Assembly (NCBI GenBank): GCA_013115145.1
Contig: JAAPAO010000296.1
Location: forward strand, 1-41,995
Source: Perkinsus chesapeaki
Lineage: Eukaryota > Perkinsozoa > Perkinsida > Perkinsidae
Direction: 5' to 3'
Length of the DNA: 41,995 nucleotides
The position numbers and the translations under genes were made by a program. The notes under the pieces were generated by a model. The model worked only from the letters and a program-made list of their open reading frames with translations, was not told the DNA's origin and made no database searches. Positions 1-10,253 of this stretch are shown in pieces; position 1 is the stretch's first letter; each line of letters begins with the position of its first letter.

Positions 1-116
1 TACTCATTAGTAATAAAAACCCTATAGCTATCTAAAGGGAAGTGCCCACTACTCATTAGTAATAAAAACCCTACAGCTATCTAAAGGGAAGTGCCCACTA
101 CTCATTAGTAATAAAC
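1..116. repeat. 49-bp tandem repeat, about 2.4 copies
   Basis: Two full units of 49 bp (1-49 and 50-98) differ by one base (tat versus cag context near position 24 of the unit), and a third copy starts at 99 and decays after about 17 bp. The repeat begins at the first base of the window, so the array may continue to the left. No coding potential is evident. The stretch 117-370 shows nothing I can assign. Confidence 0.9.
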
Positions 117-370
117 AGCCTGTACTAGCACCACCCGGCACTCTCATTAACAAAAGCCTTGGCATATCGAATGATGATGATGATGTAGTAGAAAGTTATA
201 GCCATATGGAGACTATCCCCTAATGGGAGGTACTCAACGGACTCCTTCGTGAGTTATTAGGAATATACAGAAAGTAACGAGGAAAGTATTAGGATACACA
301 TTCTAGGAAGGGTGTTGGCGGTGGAGGCACCGGCCTTGGGTAATGAAGGGCCAACGCCAAGGGGACGTCC

Positions 371-1008
371 TTATGCTGCCTGGGCAGCTGGAACTACCGC
401 TCGGACACTGTAGGCAGCATTGATACCAAGGTTTCGGGACTCTACTCGGGGCCTGGCTCCACGACTGCGTGGCGTACCAGCAACCATTGGGCTGCATCCA
501 CCGTAGCCATAAAGCCTACCTCCTCTCGAGCTCACACTTGCTGTTGGCGATGGACTACGATAGTATCTAGGGGTTGGAGCATTGTAATAATGTTGGTTAG
601 ATGATATAGTAGATGGTGTGATTGAACGAGGGGAAGGCTCCTTTAGACCCAACAACTGTGACGTACTTACGCGGGGGCCTACAAAGGACGATGGTAATCA
701 TGCAATAGAAGGGTCCTACTGCCGCCATGGAAAGTGCTGCTTCCCCTTCTCCTATAAGCTGCGGCGGATGCTGCTGAACTCCTACCTGACACTTTAACCC
801 ATCCCATCCCCCATCTAGTAGTCCTACTACCTCCGTAGCCTTCGTTGGGCGAGGTGCGTTGCTCAAGCCTAGACTGGCTCTGTGCTGATGATACAGGGGA
901 CTTCTTTTTCGCCACTGGAGTGTCGAAACCCCAGTCGAGGAACTCGTCAGCATCAGGACGTTGACTGTTGGTGGCAGGACGCGGCATCGCACTTTGGCCA
1001 CAGCCCAT
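371..1008 (-). CDS. Small N-myristoylation-type protein (MGCGQS start), unknown function
   Basis: ATG at 1008 opens MGCGQS, a Gly-2/Cys-3 N terminus of the kind that is N-myristoylated and palmitoylated, so membrane attachment is likely. Three exons close in frame: 1008-786, 751-720 and 655-371, with introns of 34 and 64 nt. The product is about 179 aa, rich in Ser, Arg, Gly and Tyr, with a basic stretch VAKKKS and a late RYYRSPSPTASVSS segment that looks disordered and phosphorylatable. I recognise no domain. It lies just downstream of, and on the same strand as, another MGC-starting gene, so the two may be diverged tandem copies. The start is well supported; the middle 32-nt exon is the least certain part. 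Confidence 0.55.
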
Positions 1009-1139
1009 TAGGATGTGGTGGAGCGAGGGGGAACACAAGCAACAAGCAACTTGGGAAGATGTTGCCATGGACGCAATGCTCAACAACAACAACAAGGTGA
1101 TGGGGAGGAGAAATTGATGAAAAGGTTATATAGGGTAGC

Positions 1140-1215
1140 ACACAGGCCCAACATGGCCACAGTGTATTACACAGGCCCAACATGGCCACAGTGTATTACA
1201 CAGGCCCAACATGGC
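1140..1215. repeat. 29-bp tandem repeat, about 2.6 copies
   Basis: The unit begins acacaggcccaacatggcc. It repeats at 1140-1168 and 1169-1197, with a partial copy at 1198-1215. Copies are identical over the shared length, which implies recent expansion. It lies between the two MGC-type genes, upstream of the start of the 371-1008 gene, so it is in that gene's promoter or 5' UTR region. Confidence 0.9.
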
Positions 1216-1382
1216 AAGGAGATAGAGTCACTTACAGTATGGCACCGGGTGTTAGAGCATAAATAGGACATTCGTAAAGTATGGACGACGCTAATAGCGC
1301 CACAAACCGGGAATTACTAGGACTCTTGCAGCCCGATAAATGGTATATATGAAAAGTGAACAGAACTGTTTAGGAAATAGTA

Positions 1383-1933
1383 CTAACGGCAACCTCGAGG
1401 AACACGCTCAGTAATGTTATGACTTCGAAGTTCAGACTTTTGGGGACGACTGTATAGAGGTCGCGATCTTTCGGACCGAGTTTTACGATACTCGAGGTTT
1501 GGAGTGCTGCTGCTGCCTCCGCTACCTTGACTACTACCCGGAGCCTCATTAACAGGTGTAGAGAGTGGTGAATCTTCCAGTATGGGACAGAGCCGGCTAC
1601 ATGACGGATTTCCCGAACCTGTCATAGGGCATAGAGTCCACTCATTGAACCGATGTCTCACTTGATGGCCTCCTACGTGGACAGTCCCTTTCTAAAGCAT
1701 CACGATTCGGACCTAAACCGCTTGCCTCCATCCATCCCCCCAGCGTCCTTTTTACTACTTATGCTTCCCTCATCAGTTTCCTGCGAAGATATCCGATGTT
1801 GGCGCATGCTGCTCCTCTGGTTTGCAGCTCCCCTACGGGCTCGAGGCTTCTTCCGTCGCTTATCAGCCGGTGATGCATATATAGATTCATAGGCTTCGAC
1901 GTCACCAGGAATGGAGCTGGAAGCGCAACCCAT
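1383..1933 (-). CDS. Small N-myristoylation-type protein (MGCASS start), unknown function
   Basis: ATG at 1933 opens MGCASS, a strong myristoylation/palmitoylation N terminus. It is followed by an acidic patch and then a basic region (DKRRKKPRARRG) that could also help bind membrane. Exons 1933-1713, 1672-1662 and 1618-1383 keep one reading frame, with introns of 40 and 43 nt. The middle exon is only 11 nt and is required to reconcile the frames of its neighbours. The product is about 155 aa; the C-terminal part is Ser/Pro/Gly-rich and then basic. No known domain is visible. The gene is followed on the same strand by a second MGC-type gene. Confidence 0.55.
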
Positions 1934-1937
1934 TTAA

Positions 1938-3406
1938 ATGACAGTCTACAAAATACCACTAACGGTAAGTAGGCGGTCTGATGCTCTGGAACGGAAGGGG
2001 TGTGTCTCAAATCAACCCATCTCATTCGGAAAAGGATCACAGATACGATGGGTTTCCACGGATACAACGCATAATGTTATGGTCGATGATGCCTTACAGA
2101 CCAAAGAACCGTTGAAGCCCGAACTGCAAGCGTTACGGTTGCTTATATGCTACATGCCTGTATGCCGATATGCCATGGTACAAGTCGTTGAACATGGTAT
2201 ATCGGACAGATGCTACACCCCCGGGGTCGCGAAATAAGATAGTTGTGCCAAAGCGGGCCGAGGGACCGCGATTTAATCACTTAACCAGCCCATAGACGCT
2301 GCGCATTCGTTGGACCGTGCAGCCTTCGCTCCGCCAATTTTTGTGGCATTTTTCGTGATTTTCGCTTTGCTCATTGTGGTAGGTAGCTACGAACCTGATT
2401 GAGCTAGGTAATACGTACGGTTATATTTGAATGTAAATGCAGCCGTTTATGTGGGGGCAGTATTTTCCCACCTTCCGGCTGTCTAGAACCTCACCGATTC
2501 TGAACAAAGTTGGGCATAGCTGGGATATAGCGCAAATGATGTGGAGCTGGCTGGTGTTCATTCGCAGGGTCGATTAGAGCCACTGTTCCTTAACGTATAG
2601 CAATCATGATGGTATCCTAAGCATAACCCTACACAGAGGCAAGAAGCTATCAGTAGTTTTGCTACGAGTGAGGCCATGATGGCTGGATAACAAGAATCGA
2701 TTACTAGCTAATGTGGCAGAGTCGGCTAATGTATTGAATGATTCCCGTGTAGTGGACTTTAGTACTGTGGGAACGGATTCCTAGATATATAATGGGGATG
2801 GGAGCGGAGAGTGAAAAGACGGCTGTCCCGTCTATTGTGCCATACCGGGGGTTAGCAAGGATATTTATCGAGGTTGATAAGCGGTATCTTGCAGTCATAT
2901 GTTCCTTGGTTTTACCAGCCCATATGTCCCAGCAAACTTCTCCATTGTCTGGTTCCACATGGACAGTTACAACCACGGCTCCTTTGGATCAAGTAGATGC
3001 CCTTGACGTTATTCACTTCCCCATCACCTTCTTTTAGGCAGCTAAATATCTGCCGCCCAGCGTTTTCGGTGATCAGAGCGAGCAAGCGGCAGGTAACGCA
3101 TGAACCTTGGATATTTTTCGGACGTCCTTTGTAGCAGCATCCTCTTCGTCCGACTCGGCTAGTAACGGATCAACCCCAGAGCGTCAAACAGAAGACGTTT
3201 CATCGCGTGGCCTCGGGGAGATCGGTATGAGTCCTTACAACTAGGTTTCCTGCATTTATATCAGTTTTAGGTTCTCCGATGCCTGCCAGCGTTGGCCGTA
3301 CCGAATCTTGGGATCCCGCTCCTACCGAGTTGGATCCATGGAGGTCCCCAGCCCCATCTATGGTAGGCTCGCTAACATGGCATTATCTTGAATGTGTTGT
3401 TATCAG
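1938..3406. other. Stretch without a convincing gene
   Basis: Open frames exist (1938-2237 plus; 2792-3037 plus; 2704-2976 minus), but none shows a recognisable domain, the last lacks an ATG, and they overlap on opposite strands. I could not chain them with neighbouring exons. It may hold regulatory sequence, UTRs or a decayed element. Confidence 0.5.
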
Positions 3407-6400
3407 ATGTCGAGAGCTGGTCCTTTGAGTGACTTTGGAGGTAGGCTGTAGGATACCATAAGGCTTCATATGGTTGTTGTTAGGTTCCCCATGGCTTGGC
3501 GCTGGACCTCTACCTCTGTCCCCTGCTCTAGACAGTCTTGGTTTATATACTCCTCAACAGCAGCCACACAAAAAGACGACAACTCAGTGGGGATCATCGC
3601 AGTGGGGTAAGAATCCTTTCACTTTAAAAGTTCCTAAGAAGATTTATGTCAGGTCGCCGACATACGACAATCCCGTCGAGTTTCCCCTTCCTGCCTGAGG
3701 CTGCTAGCTACTCTGGCTTTGAATCTGCCCCCTCCTCCCCCGGTGATGGCAGTGCCTCGGCTACAGCTCTCTATGCGGCTTCACGTATGACCGCCGCCGC
3801 CAGTCGCAGTAGTCCACATAGTAACAGCAGCAGCAGTATGAATGGCAGTAGTCTCCCATCTCTGGGAGGGACCAGTCGTATGAACCAGAAGCGTTATTCG
3901 CTCCCTGTTATCGAGCCCCCGCTTATGGGTGGTTTCGATCGCAATGCTGCTCGTCGCCGTGGATCCTCCAATCTCATATCTCAAGTACGTCGCTGCTGTT
4001 GCTCACGTTGTTTTACTATTTATTTGATAGCGCCGTACTACAGTAGCAGTGGCCCCTTCGCTGACTGGGAGGAGCTCCCCTCCGTTGCATTCTCGGAGGC
4101 CTAAAGCCGTCAGCAGCGCCTCTTTCCTGGATAATAGCGGCAGCAAGAAGCAGCATTCGGGGTCATCATCTCAGCATGGTCGTTCTATGAGTGCCGCTGC
4201 ATTTAAGAGCCAGCATATTGCTTGGAACAGAGAGCTTACTAATCCTAATGCTACAGCCCAGCAGATCCTATCCCTTGCCAAGAAGCACTGTAAGTACCCC
4301 ATCAGTGCTCCTCAGCTCCTATCATTATGGGCGGTTATTTATTTCAGGTTCGCAGTTCAACAGTGTCAACTGGGCCACTACCTTCCATCGTTTGGCTAAG
4401 TTCCATTTACACGAAGCCAAGAGCGAACATTCCCTCGAGATTCAGACTTTGCTCGGGAAATGCGAGTCAGTTGAAGGCTTTGCACCTCAGCATCTTGCCA
4501 CATTAGCCTGGGCTATGGCCAAGCTTCATATTGTGGATCATGACCTCCTATCCAAGGTATTCATCGTCGTACAACAACCTAGGCCATGGCCGTGTCCATT
4601 AGGTGGTGCACAAGTCCTTAACTCTACATGCTGACTTAAAGCCGCAGGATTTGGCGAATCTCAGCTGGGCTCTAGCTCGTTTAGACTGCCCCGAAAGCGA
4701 TCTCATGTAATCGACCTCGAAAAGTATCTTTATGGTGGTAGCGCATTGTTTGTTGCTAGGTATGAATGTGTATGCCAGAAAATAATGTACGATAGAGGTT
4801 GCCTTTCACAGTTCAAACCCATGGAATTGGCCTCGGTCATGTGGGCTATAGCTACTGCAGGATACGAGTAAGCATAAGGCTCTTAGTAGTCTTCCGCCTT
4901 ATACTCCCTTGATAGTTTCAATGGCAACATCTGCAAAGTGTGTGAAGTGGTGGCACGGTTTTCTATGAAGCACTGGGGGTTGAGTGAGTTCTCCCCTCAA
5001 GCCATCGCTAACATGTCCTGGTCTCTGAGCTACTACTACGAGCCTAACGCCGCTCCTTCGAACGCTTCATCTAGTGATTCGGTCACCAACGATGGAGTTG
5101 GTAATAAGTCTTTGTACCTTTGTCGTTTAGTAGGTATTCCCCTTGATTCATAGATACACCTGTGGGCAGCATGGGTGGTGAAAGTGCTAGTAACAGTGGC
5201 AGATCTGAGGAGTTATCGACTAAGTCGTCTACTACAGCTTCGTCCCCAACATCCAACACCAGCACACGCACTACCTCTGTACCTATTATTGGTACCCCAG
5301 CAGCTGCAGCTGAGGCCACCAGGGAGTTCTTGGACAGAGTTGATGCTTACTTGTCTGATAATAATGCATTATTGGTCAAGTTCAAGCCACTGGAGGTCTG
5401 CAATATATCCTGGGCTCTGGTTAATGTTGGTATTGTTAACAAGGAGTTCTTGGAGACCGTAGGATACCGCTTGGACCACCGCCATTCGAACTAGTGACTT
5501 GTTAGGTATTCGGCAATATCTCCGCCTCGGCAGTGCAAAGCTTGGATAGTAACAGCCTCACTCAGCTACTTCAAGCATGTAAGCCAGTGATACGTCGCCC
5601 TTCATTGTTACTGCCTGCTCGCTGCTCAGGCACAACTGCTATGGATGTGGTGGCGATGAGTACGAACAGTGAGACGTTAGAGTGGTGCCCGATGCCCGTT
5701 GAGACCCTCCAAAGCCTGACAGAGAAGCTACTTATGACTAGAGCTAGAGGATACACTCAAGAGCAGCTGGACTCGGTGACTATCTCTATATGCAAGCTAT
5801 TGGCCTACTTCCGCTATGGTGGTGGAGCAGCTATTGGTGATGCTCATGTTATCGACGAAGGTCTCTATGATCTCCTAGCACAGGAGTACATTCAAGCTGA
5901 AGGATCTGATTGGACATTAAAGGGCGCATTGAGCCTACTTAGTCTCCCACTTATGGAGATGTATCGTCCCGGCGTTTTGGAAGTGTTCAGTAAGTTGTCC
6001 ATATCTTGCTCTTCCCTCTTTCATACCATTTTGTAGGTGGTCGTGTCGTATCTGGCGACATTGACTTGCCGGTATCTGCGATGTCTGAACTTATCTCCAC
6101 CTTGGAGATGGTGCTTGCCTCTGAAGAATGTGCCCAGTCTCCTGCTGGTAGTTTCTTCTTCATTACCGCCTTCTATATATCCTCCCTTTGTAGGTGAAGA
6201 GTCTAAGTCTATAATACAGCGCTCCAACTCCTCAATCGTGACGATGTGTGCTAGAGCCATGGCTGAGCAGAACGACCTCTCCCTGCCTCTGGTTCAGCGA
6301 ATGCGTGCGCTAACAGGTATCATCATCCTCCGCTGCTTGCATACCGGATTGGATTCTCAGATGATTTTTCGTCTCTGGTTACACCTCTACTGAGTCTATT

Positions 6401-7923
6401 GCTCGAAGAAGCCCAGTCCTTCTCTGCCCTCATCGGTACCTGGACTTCGGATGCCATAGCCGCAGCTGCTGTTATGGGAACCAGCTCGGAACAGCTCTCC
6501 TCAGTTCTGAACGACTCCATCACTATTTGTGATCTTCTCGGTAAGTCCGCAACCATGTACACAATATCTAACTCTTCCCTCTTCATCAGCCAACACAAGT
6601 TTAACTGTGATGGACGAGAGTGCCCTCAGAGGTCTGCTGTCTGCACTTACAGAGGCCTACTACCAGAAAGGTAGTACCGATCTGGCTGCGTGGTGCAATG
6701 CTGTTGACGAGCGTTTCGTTTAGCCAATGGTTTCGAAGCTGATATGATCTCCAGTCTAGGGGCTTGTCTTGCCTCTACTCTGAGTCATTTCGGTCCTCAA
6801 GATGCCAGCCGATTCTTGGATACTTTATCCGAGGATGCCTGCTCGGCTGCAAGGATCGAGAAGCTCCTCCCTGGTACCTGTTTGACTGTGCTTACTGCCT
6901 TCACGAAGGATACTCAAAACTCTCAAGATCTTTGGGGCCGCCTAGCAACTTTGACGGATGTAGTGTACGCCCATTTCAATGTTATTGGTAGGCAGTCCAA
7001 TGCACGATATGGCGTCATTAGTGTCGATATGGTGCCTTTAGGTGAGGTGAAGGACGCAGCGCCCTACTCCTTAACCGATATGATAGATCTCTTCTTCCTA
7101 CGAGATCATTATGGCCAAATGGTGGAGGATGAGCAAGTTAAGGCTTGCGTCTCTCGGTTGCAGACTCTCTCTAATGAGGGTGTTTCAACCAACGGTAAGT
7201 TCAAATTCGTAATCCCGTTGTTGCAGATTAGAAACATACCTCCTTCAGTCCCTCTCGGAAGCCTTTGCAAGCTTGCCTTCCTTGGTCCTTCTCGCTTGGA
7301 TTTAGAGACGGTGGTCTTACCAGCTATAGCCAACGCAGTTGAGGAGTTTGGACTCCAAGGTCTATCTCCTGATGAGTTGGCAATGTTGGTTTATGTAAGG
7401 GCCATCTCCGCACTCCGCAGTCGCTAAAATGATCTCCCCTCAGTCGCTTTCACGCGCAAACGTTCCGGCATACTCTGGCCTGCTAGAACGTGCTCTGCAA
7501 AAACTGCTATCGGAGCCAGGCTCGTCAGCACTAAGGATATTAGCAGTCATCCATGGACTCAACACATGTCGTCCAGGAATGGTCGGATCTTATGTGGCAT
7601 TGGGACCTTCGGGATCCGTTACCAGTGCCCTCCTCGACGCCGCGAGATGCCCTGGTCATTGTATCCAGGTAATTAGTGTATTGCCAATTATGATCTAACT
7701 GACCCTTTAGACAATGGCCAACGAGGCTAAGGAGATAGTCCGTAGATCGATAATGTTAATGCCTGAAGAAGCCTCTACTGAAGGAGGCATCTCCACTTAT
7801 ATGAGTGGGTTACCTAAAAGTGATGACGATGCACTAGCCGCAGCTTTCATGCCGGAGAGTTATGAAGGCCTAGGTAGGGGAATGATCGAGATGGAATTTC
7901 TGGCAGCAGGATTGTGGAATTAG
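3407..7923 (+). CDS. Heptatricopeptide (HPR)-like organellar RNA-binding protein
   Basis: Nineteen exons close in frame (3407-3440, 3484-3652, 3681-3984, 4031-4289, 4348-4556, 4603-4706, 4760-4867, 4916-5100, 5154-5458, 5506-5989, 6037-6147, 6194-6316, 6361-6540, 6590-6670, 6724-6987, 7042-7194, 7249-7394, 7444-7668, 7711-7923). They encode about 1218 aa. After a Ser-rich disordered N terminus of about 200 aa come helical repeats with the signature of apicomplexan/chromerid HPR and RAP-type proteins: PQHLATLAWAMAKLHI, PQDLANLSWALARLDC, PMELASVMWAIATAGY, PQAIANMSWSLSYYY, PLEVCNISWALVNVG. Such proteins bind RNA in mitochondria or plastids, for example in rRNA fragment assembly or translation. 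I see no clear RAP domain at the C terminus. Most introns are 41-58 nt; the one at 3653-3680 is only 28 nt, and an alternative start is the ATG at 3646. Confidence 0.8.
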
Positions 7924-10253
7924 ATACCTCGGCGCTGTCGAGTATCCAGGCACTTCTAGACTAATCGATATACAGCTCGTGAAAACAACGTCGACATGTC
8001 CTTTTTTTGAAAAGTAAGTCACTGGCTCCTTCCAACGTTATTTACTCTATTGCAGTGTTATCTTTTTTTCAGTTACCAAAATACAAGTAGCCTATACAGT
8101 AGGTTGCCTCTACTCACTGGCTCGTCAAGGCCCAACGATTCAGCAAAGCTATAGAAGATCTCGGTTGCTGTTGTTGTCGTCGTCGTTGTCATCATCATCT
8201 TCTTGTCAACATTTATCTATCTGCACCTTATCCTTCACTATTTGTAACTATGGTTAATACCTCTCATCTGCTGGCATTGATGCTGCTGCTGCGGCCCTTC
8301 CTAGTACGGGCTATTGCTGGCATCATAAGTCATAGTATAGTTTATGAGTGCTCTATACCACTTAGTTCGCTATACACTGTTGAGAGTTTCAGCCATTACT
8401 ATAATAATAATAATAGCACGGCTGCTGTTGTTGTTTCTATATCCTCGATGATGGCCGTAGTCGTCCTACTAGTCGTAGTTCAGCACGGTGGTGTGCTGGC
8501 GATAGGTATAATCTCTGACAGGGCCTGATGGTGACGGTTTCGAGTCATTTTCAGCCTCTACCTTTGAAGACACTTTTGCTCTTTGTATTTATAACAATAG
8601 TAACGATAATAATATCCTACCACCGACCTAAAGATGAGTTCAACTACGATGAGGTTAACAGGAAGACCCTCATTAGTATACATGTCGACCCCTTTCTCTA
8701 TGTGAGGAGTCAGCACGTATCCTTTTGTTCTCGACAACAGCAGCTGCAGCAGCAGTAACAGTAACAGTAGCAGTTACACCGTACTTGGCCACTTTCCTAT
8801 CAGTTCTGGCTCTACGATGGTTTTATATAGCAAGAAGTGCCAGAGAGAAGCAATGGCGTTTCAACTAAGCCAGCGGTGTCACCGCTACCATTCCCGTTGC
8901 TACTCTCTGTGGTAATGGATGTGAGTGGACGGACGACTTTACTGCTGTTGGTAAAGGTCATCGATATATTGGTGATGAAGGAATAAGGTGTCAATAGGAG
9001 TAGGCTTCATTTCTGGATGTATCACTGTTGTCTAATAGTTTCGACGATGATGATGACTAGCATCAGCATCATTACTTGTGCTTTCTCTTTGTCGTAGCCT
9101 GATAACAATGACTAGAATACCGAGCCCAACGTTTCAGAACACCACCACCATTTAATCTCCGAATACTTGATATATCTTTGTAGCAGTTAGTATGCTCATC
9201 CTTGACTACCCTTATTGCACTGTTATGCTTGTTACGTCGGCTACTCCTTGTGCTTCTATCCCTGCTATTCATGCTGCTGGTGCATAAATTCTGTTGCTGC
9301 CCATCTGCATTAGTGCAGTTAGTCCTCTGGTTCTTCAGCACGTATAGCTTCATAATCGCCTCTGCTGTTGCTGCTGCTGCTTCTGGTGCTGTTGGCTTGT
9401 TTGCTCTTCCCTTTGTACAATGTAATACCTCATCGTTGACCCCTCTTCTCGGTGTGTAAATACTTTTTCCTTTTTTCTATATTTGCTGCTGCTGGCGCTC
9501 TGCTCCAATCAATCACTATGCTGCTAGTGTGCTCCTGTTTTATGGAGCCTATCATATTCGATCCATCACGCCCCCTATACATTTCCGAATGGAAACGATA
9601 CTGAGGGTTTGTAATATCTCCTAATGGAGTTTGCTATTATGGTGCTCGGCTATGGTACTACCTATTTATTAGGCAGACTAACAGCAGCATTACCTGTGTC
9701 CAACTGCGTGTAACCATTCCTTGGCTAGGGTCACTGTGGCATTATTGATATACTAGAGGATGGAGAAGTTCTCTGTTATCAGTATTGCTGTTGTTGGCTC
9801 TTCGATAGTGTTATTGTTGCAACTACTCTTCCTCACTACTTTCTTTATACTATGTGTTGCTACTTGTGTATCATGATAATAACGATGATGCTGATGATAA
9901 CAGCATACCGGCACTAGAAATAAAGGTTATTATTGATGTTAGTGTCTCGCCGATAAGTTATTTGACTACCGTCGGCTCTAGGGAGGCCGCCTTTGAACGG
10001 CTACTCTAGTCGTGTTTGGCCTCCGCGACAATGGTGATGTCAAATGACAATCATAGTAGTGGCACTACTACCAATAATAACTATAAGTAGAGAGTTCCTC
10101 TTTTTCTTTACATAGCAACATTAATGACGAGGGCGTTGGTGTCATTACCGAGAGAGCTGTCCATTATTTAGCCCTTGAGTTCACTAGTGTCATGTCAATG
10201 AAGGCGGCAAATGCTCTTCGGTTATCTCTGGCTGTACAGTGTAGTCTAACAGC
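7924..10253. other. Trinucleotide-rich gene-poor tract
   Basis: About 2.3 kb of low-complexity DNA with runs of related triplets: gtc/gtt/cat near 8165-8215, ataata near 8399-8415, cagcagcagtaacagtaaca near 8738-8770, gctgctgctgcttctgg near 9366-9390, and gatgatgctgatgataac near 9880-9900. Open frames such as 8250-8528 and 9202-9459 are Leu/Val-rich translations of these triplets and have no recognisable domain. The first part probably carries the 3' UTR of the HPR-like gene. Nothing else is supported. Confidence 0.55.

Noticed and set aside
1938-2237. 99-codon plus-strand frame with ATG
   Set aside because: It has no domain, is antisense to another equally long frame, and has no supporting splice context.
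8250-9459. Several Leu/Val-rich frames on both strands
   Set aside because: They are translations of triplet-rich low-complexity DNA, lack domains, and have no exon chain.
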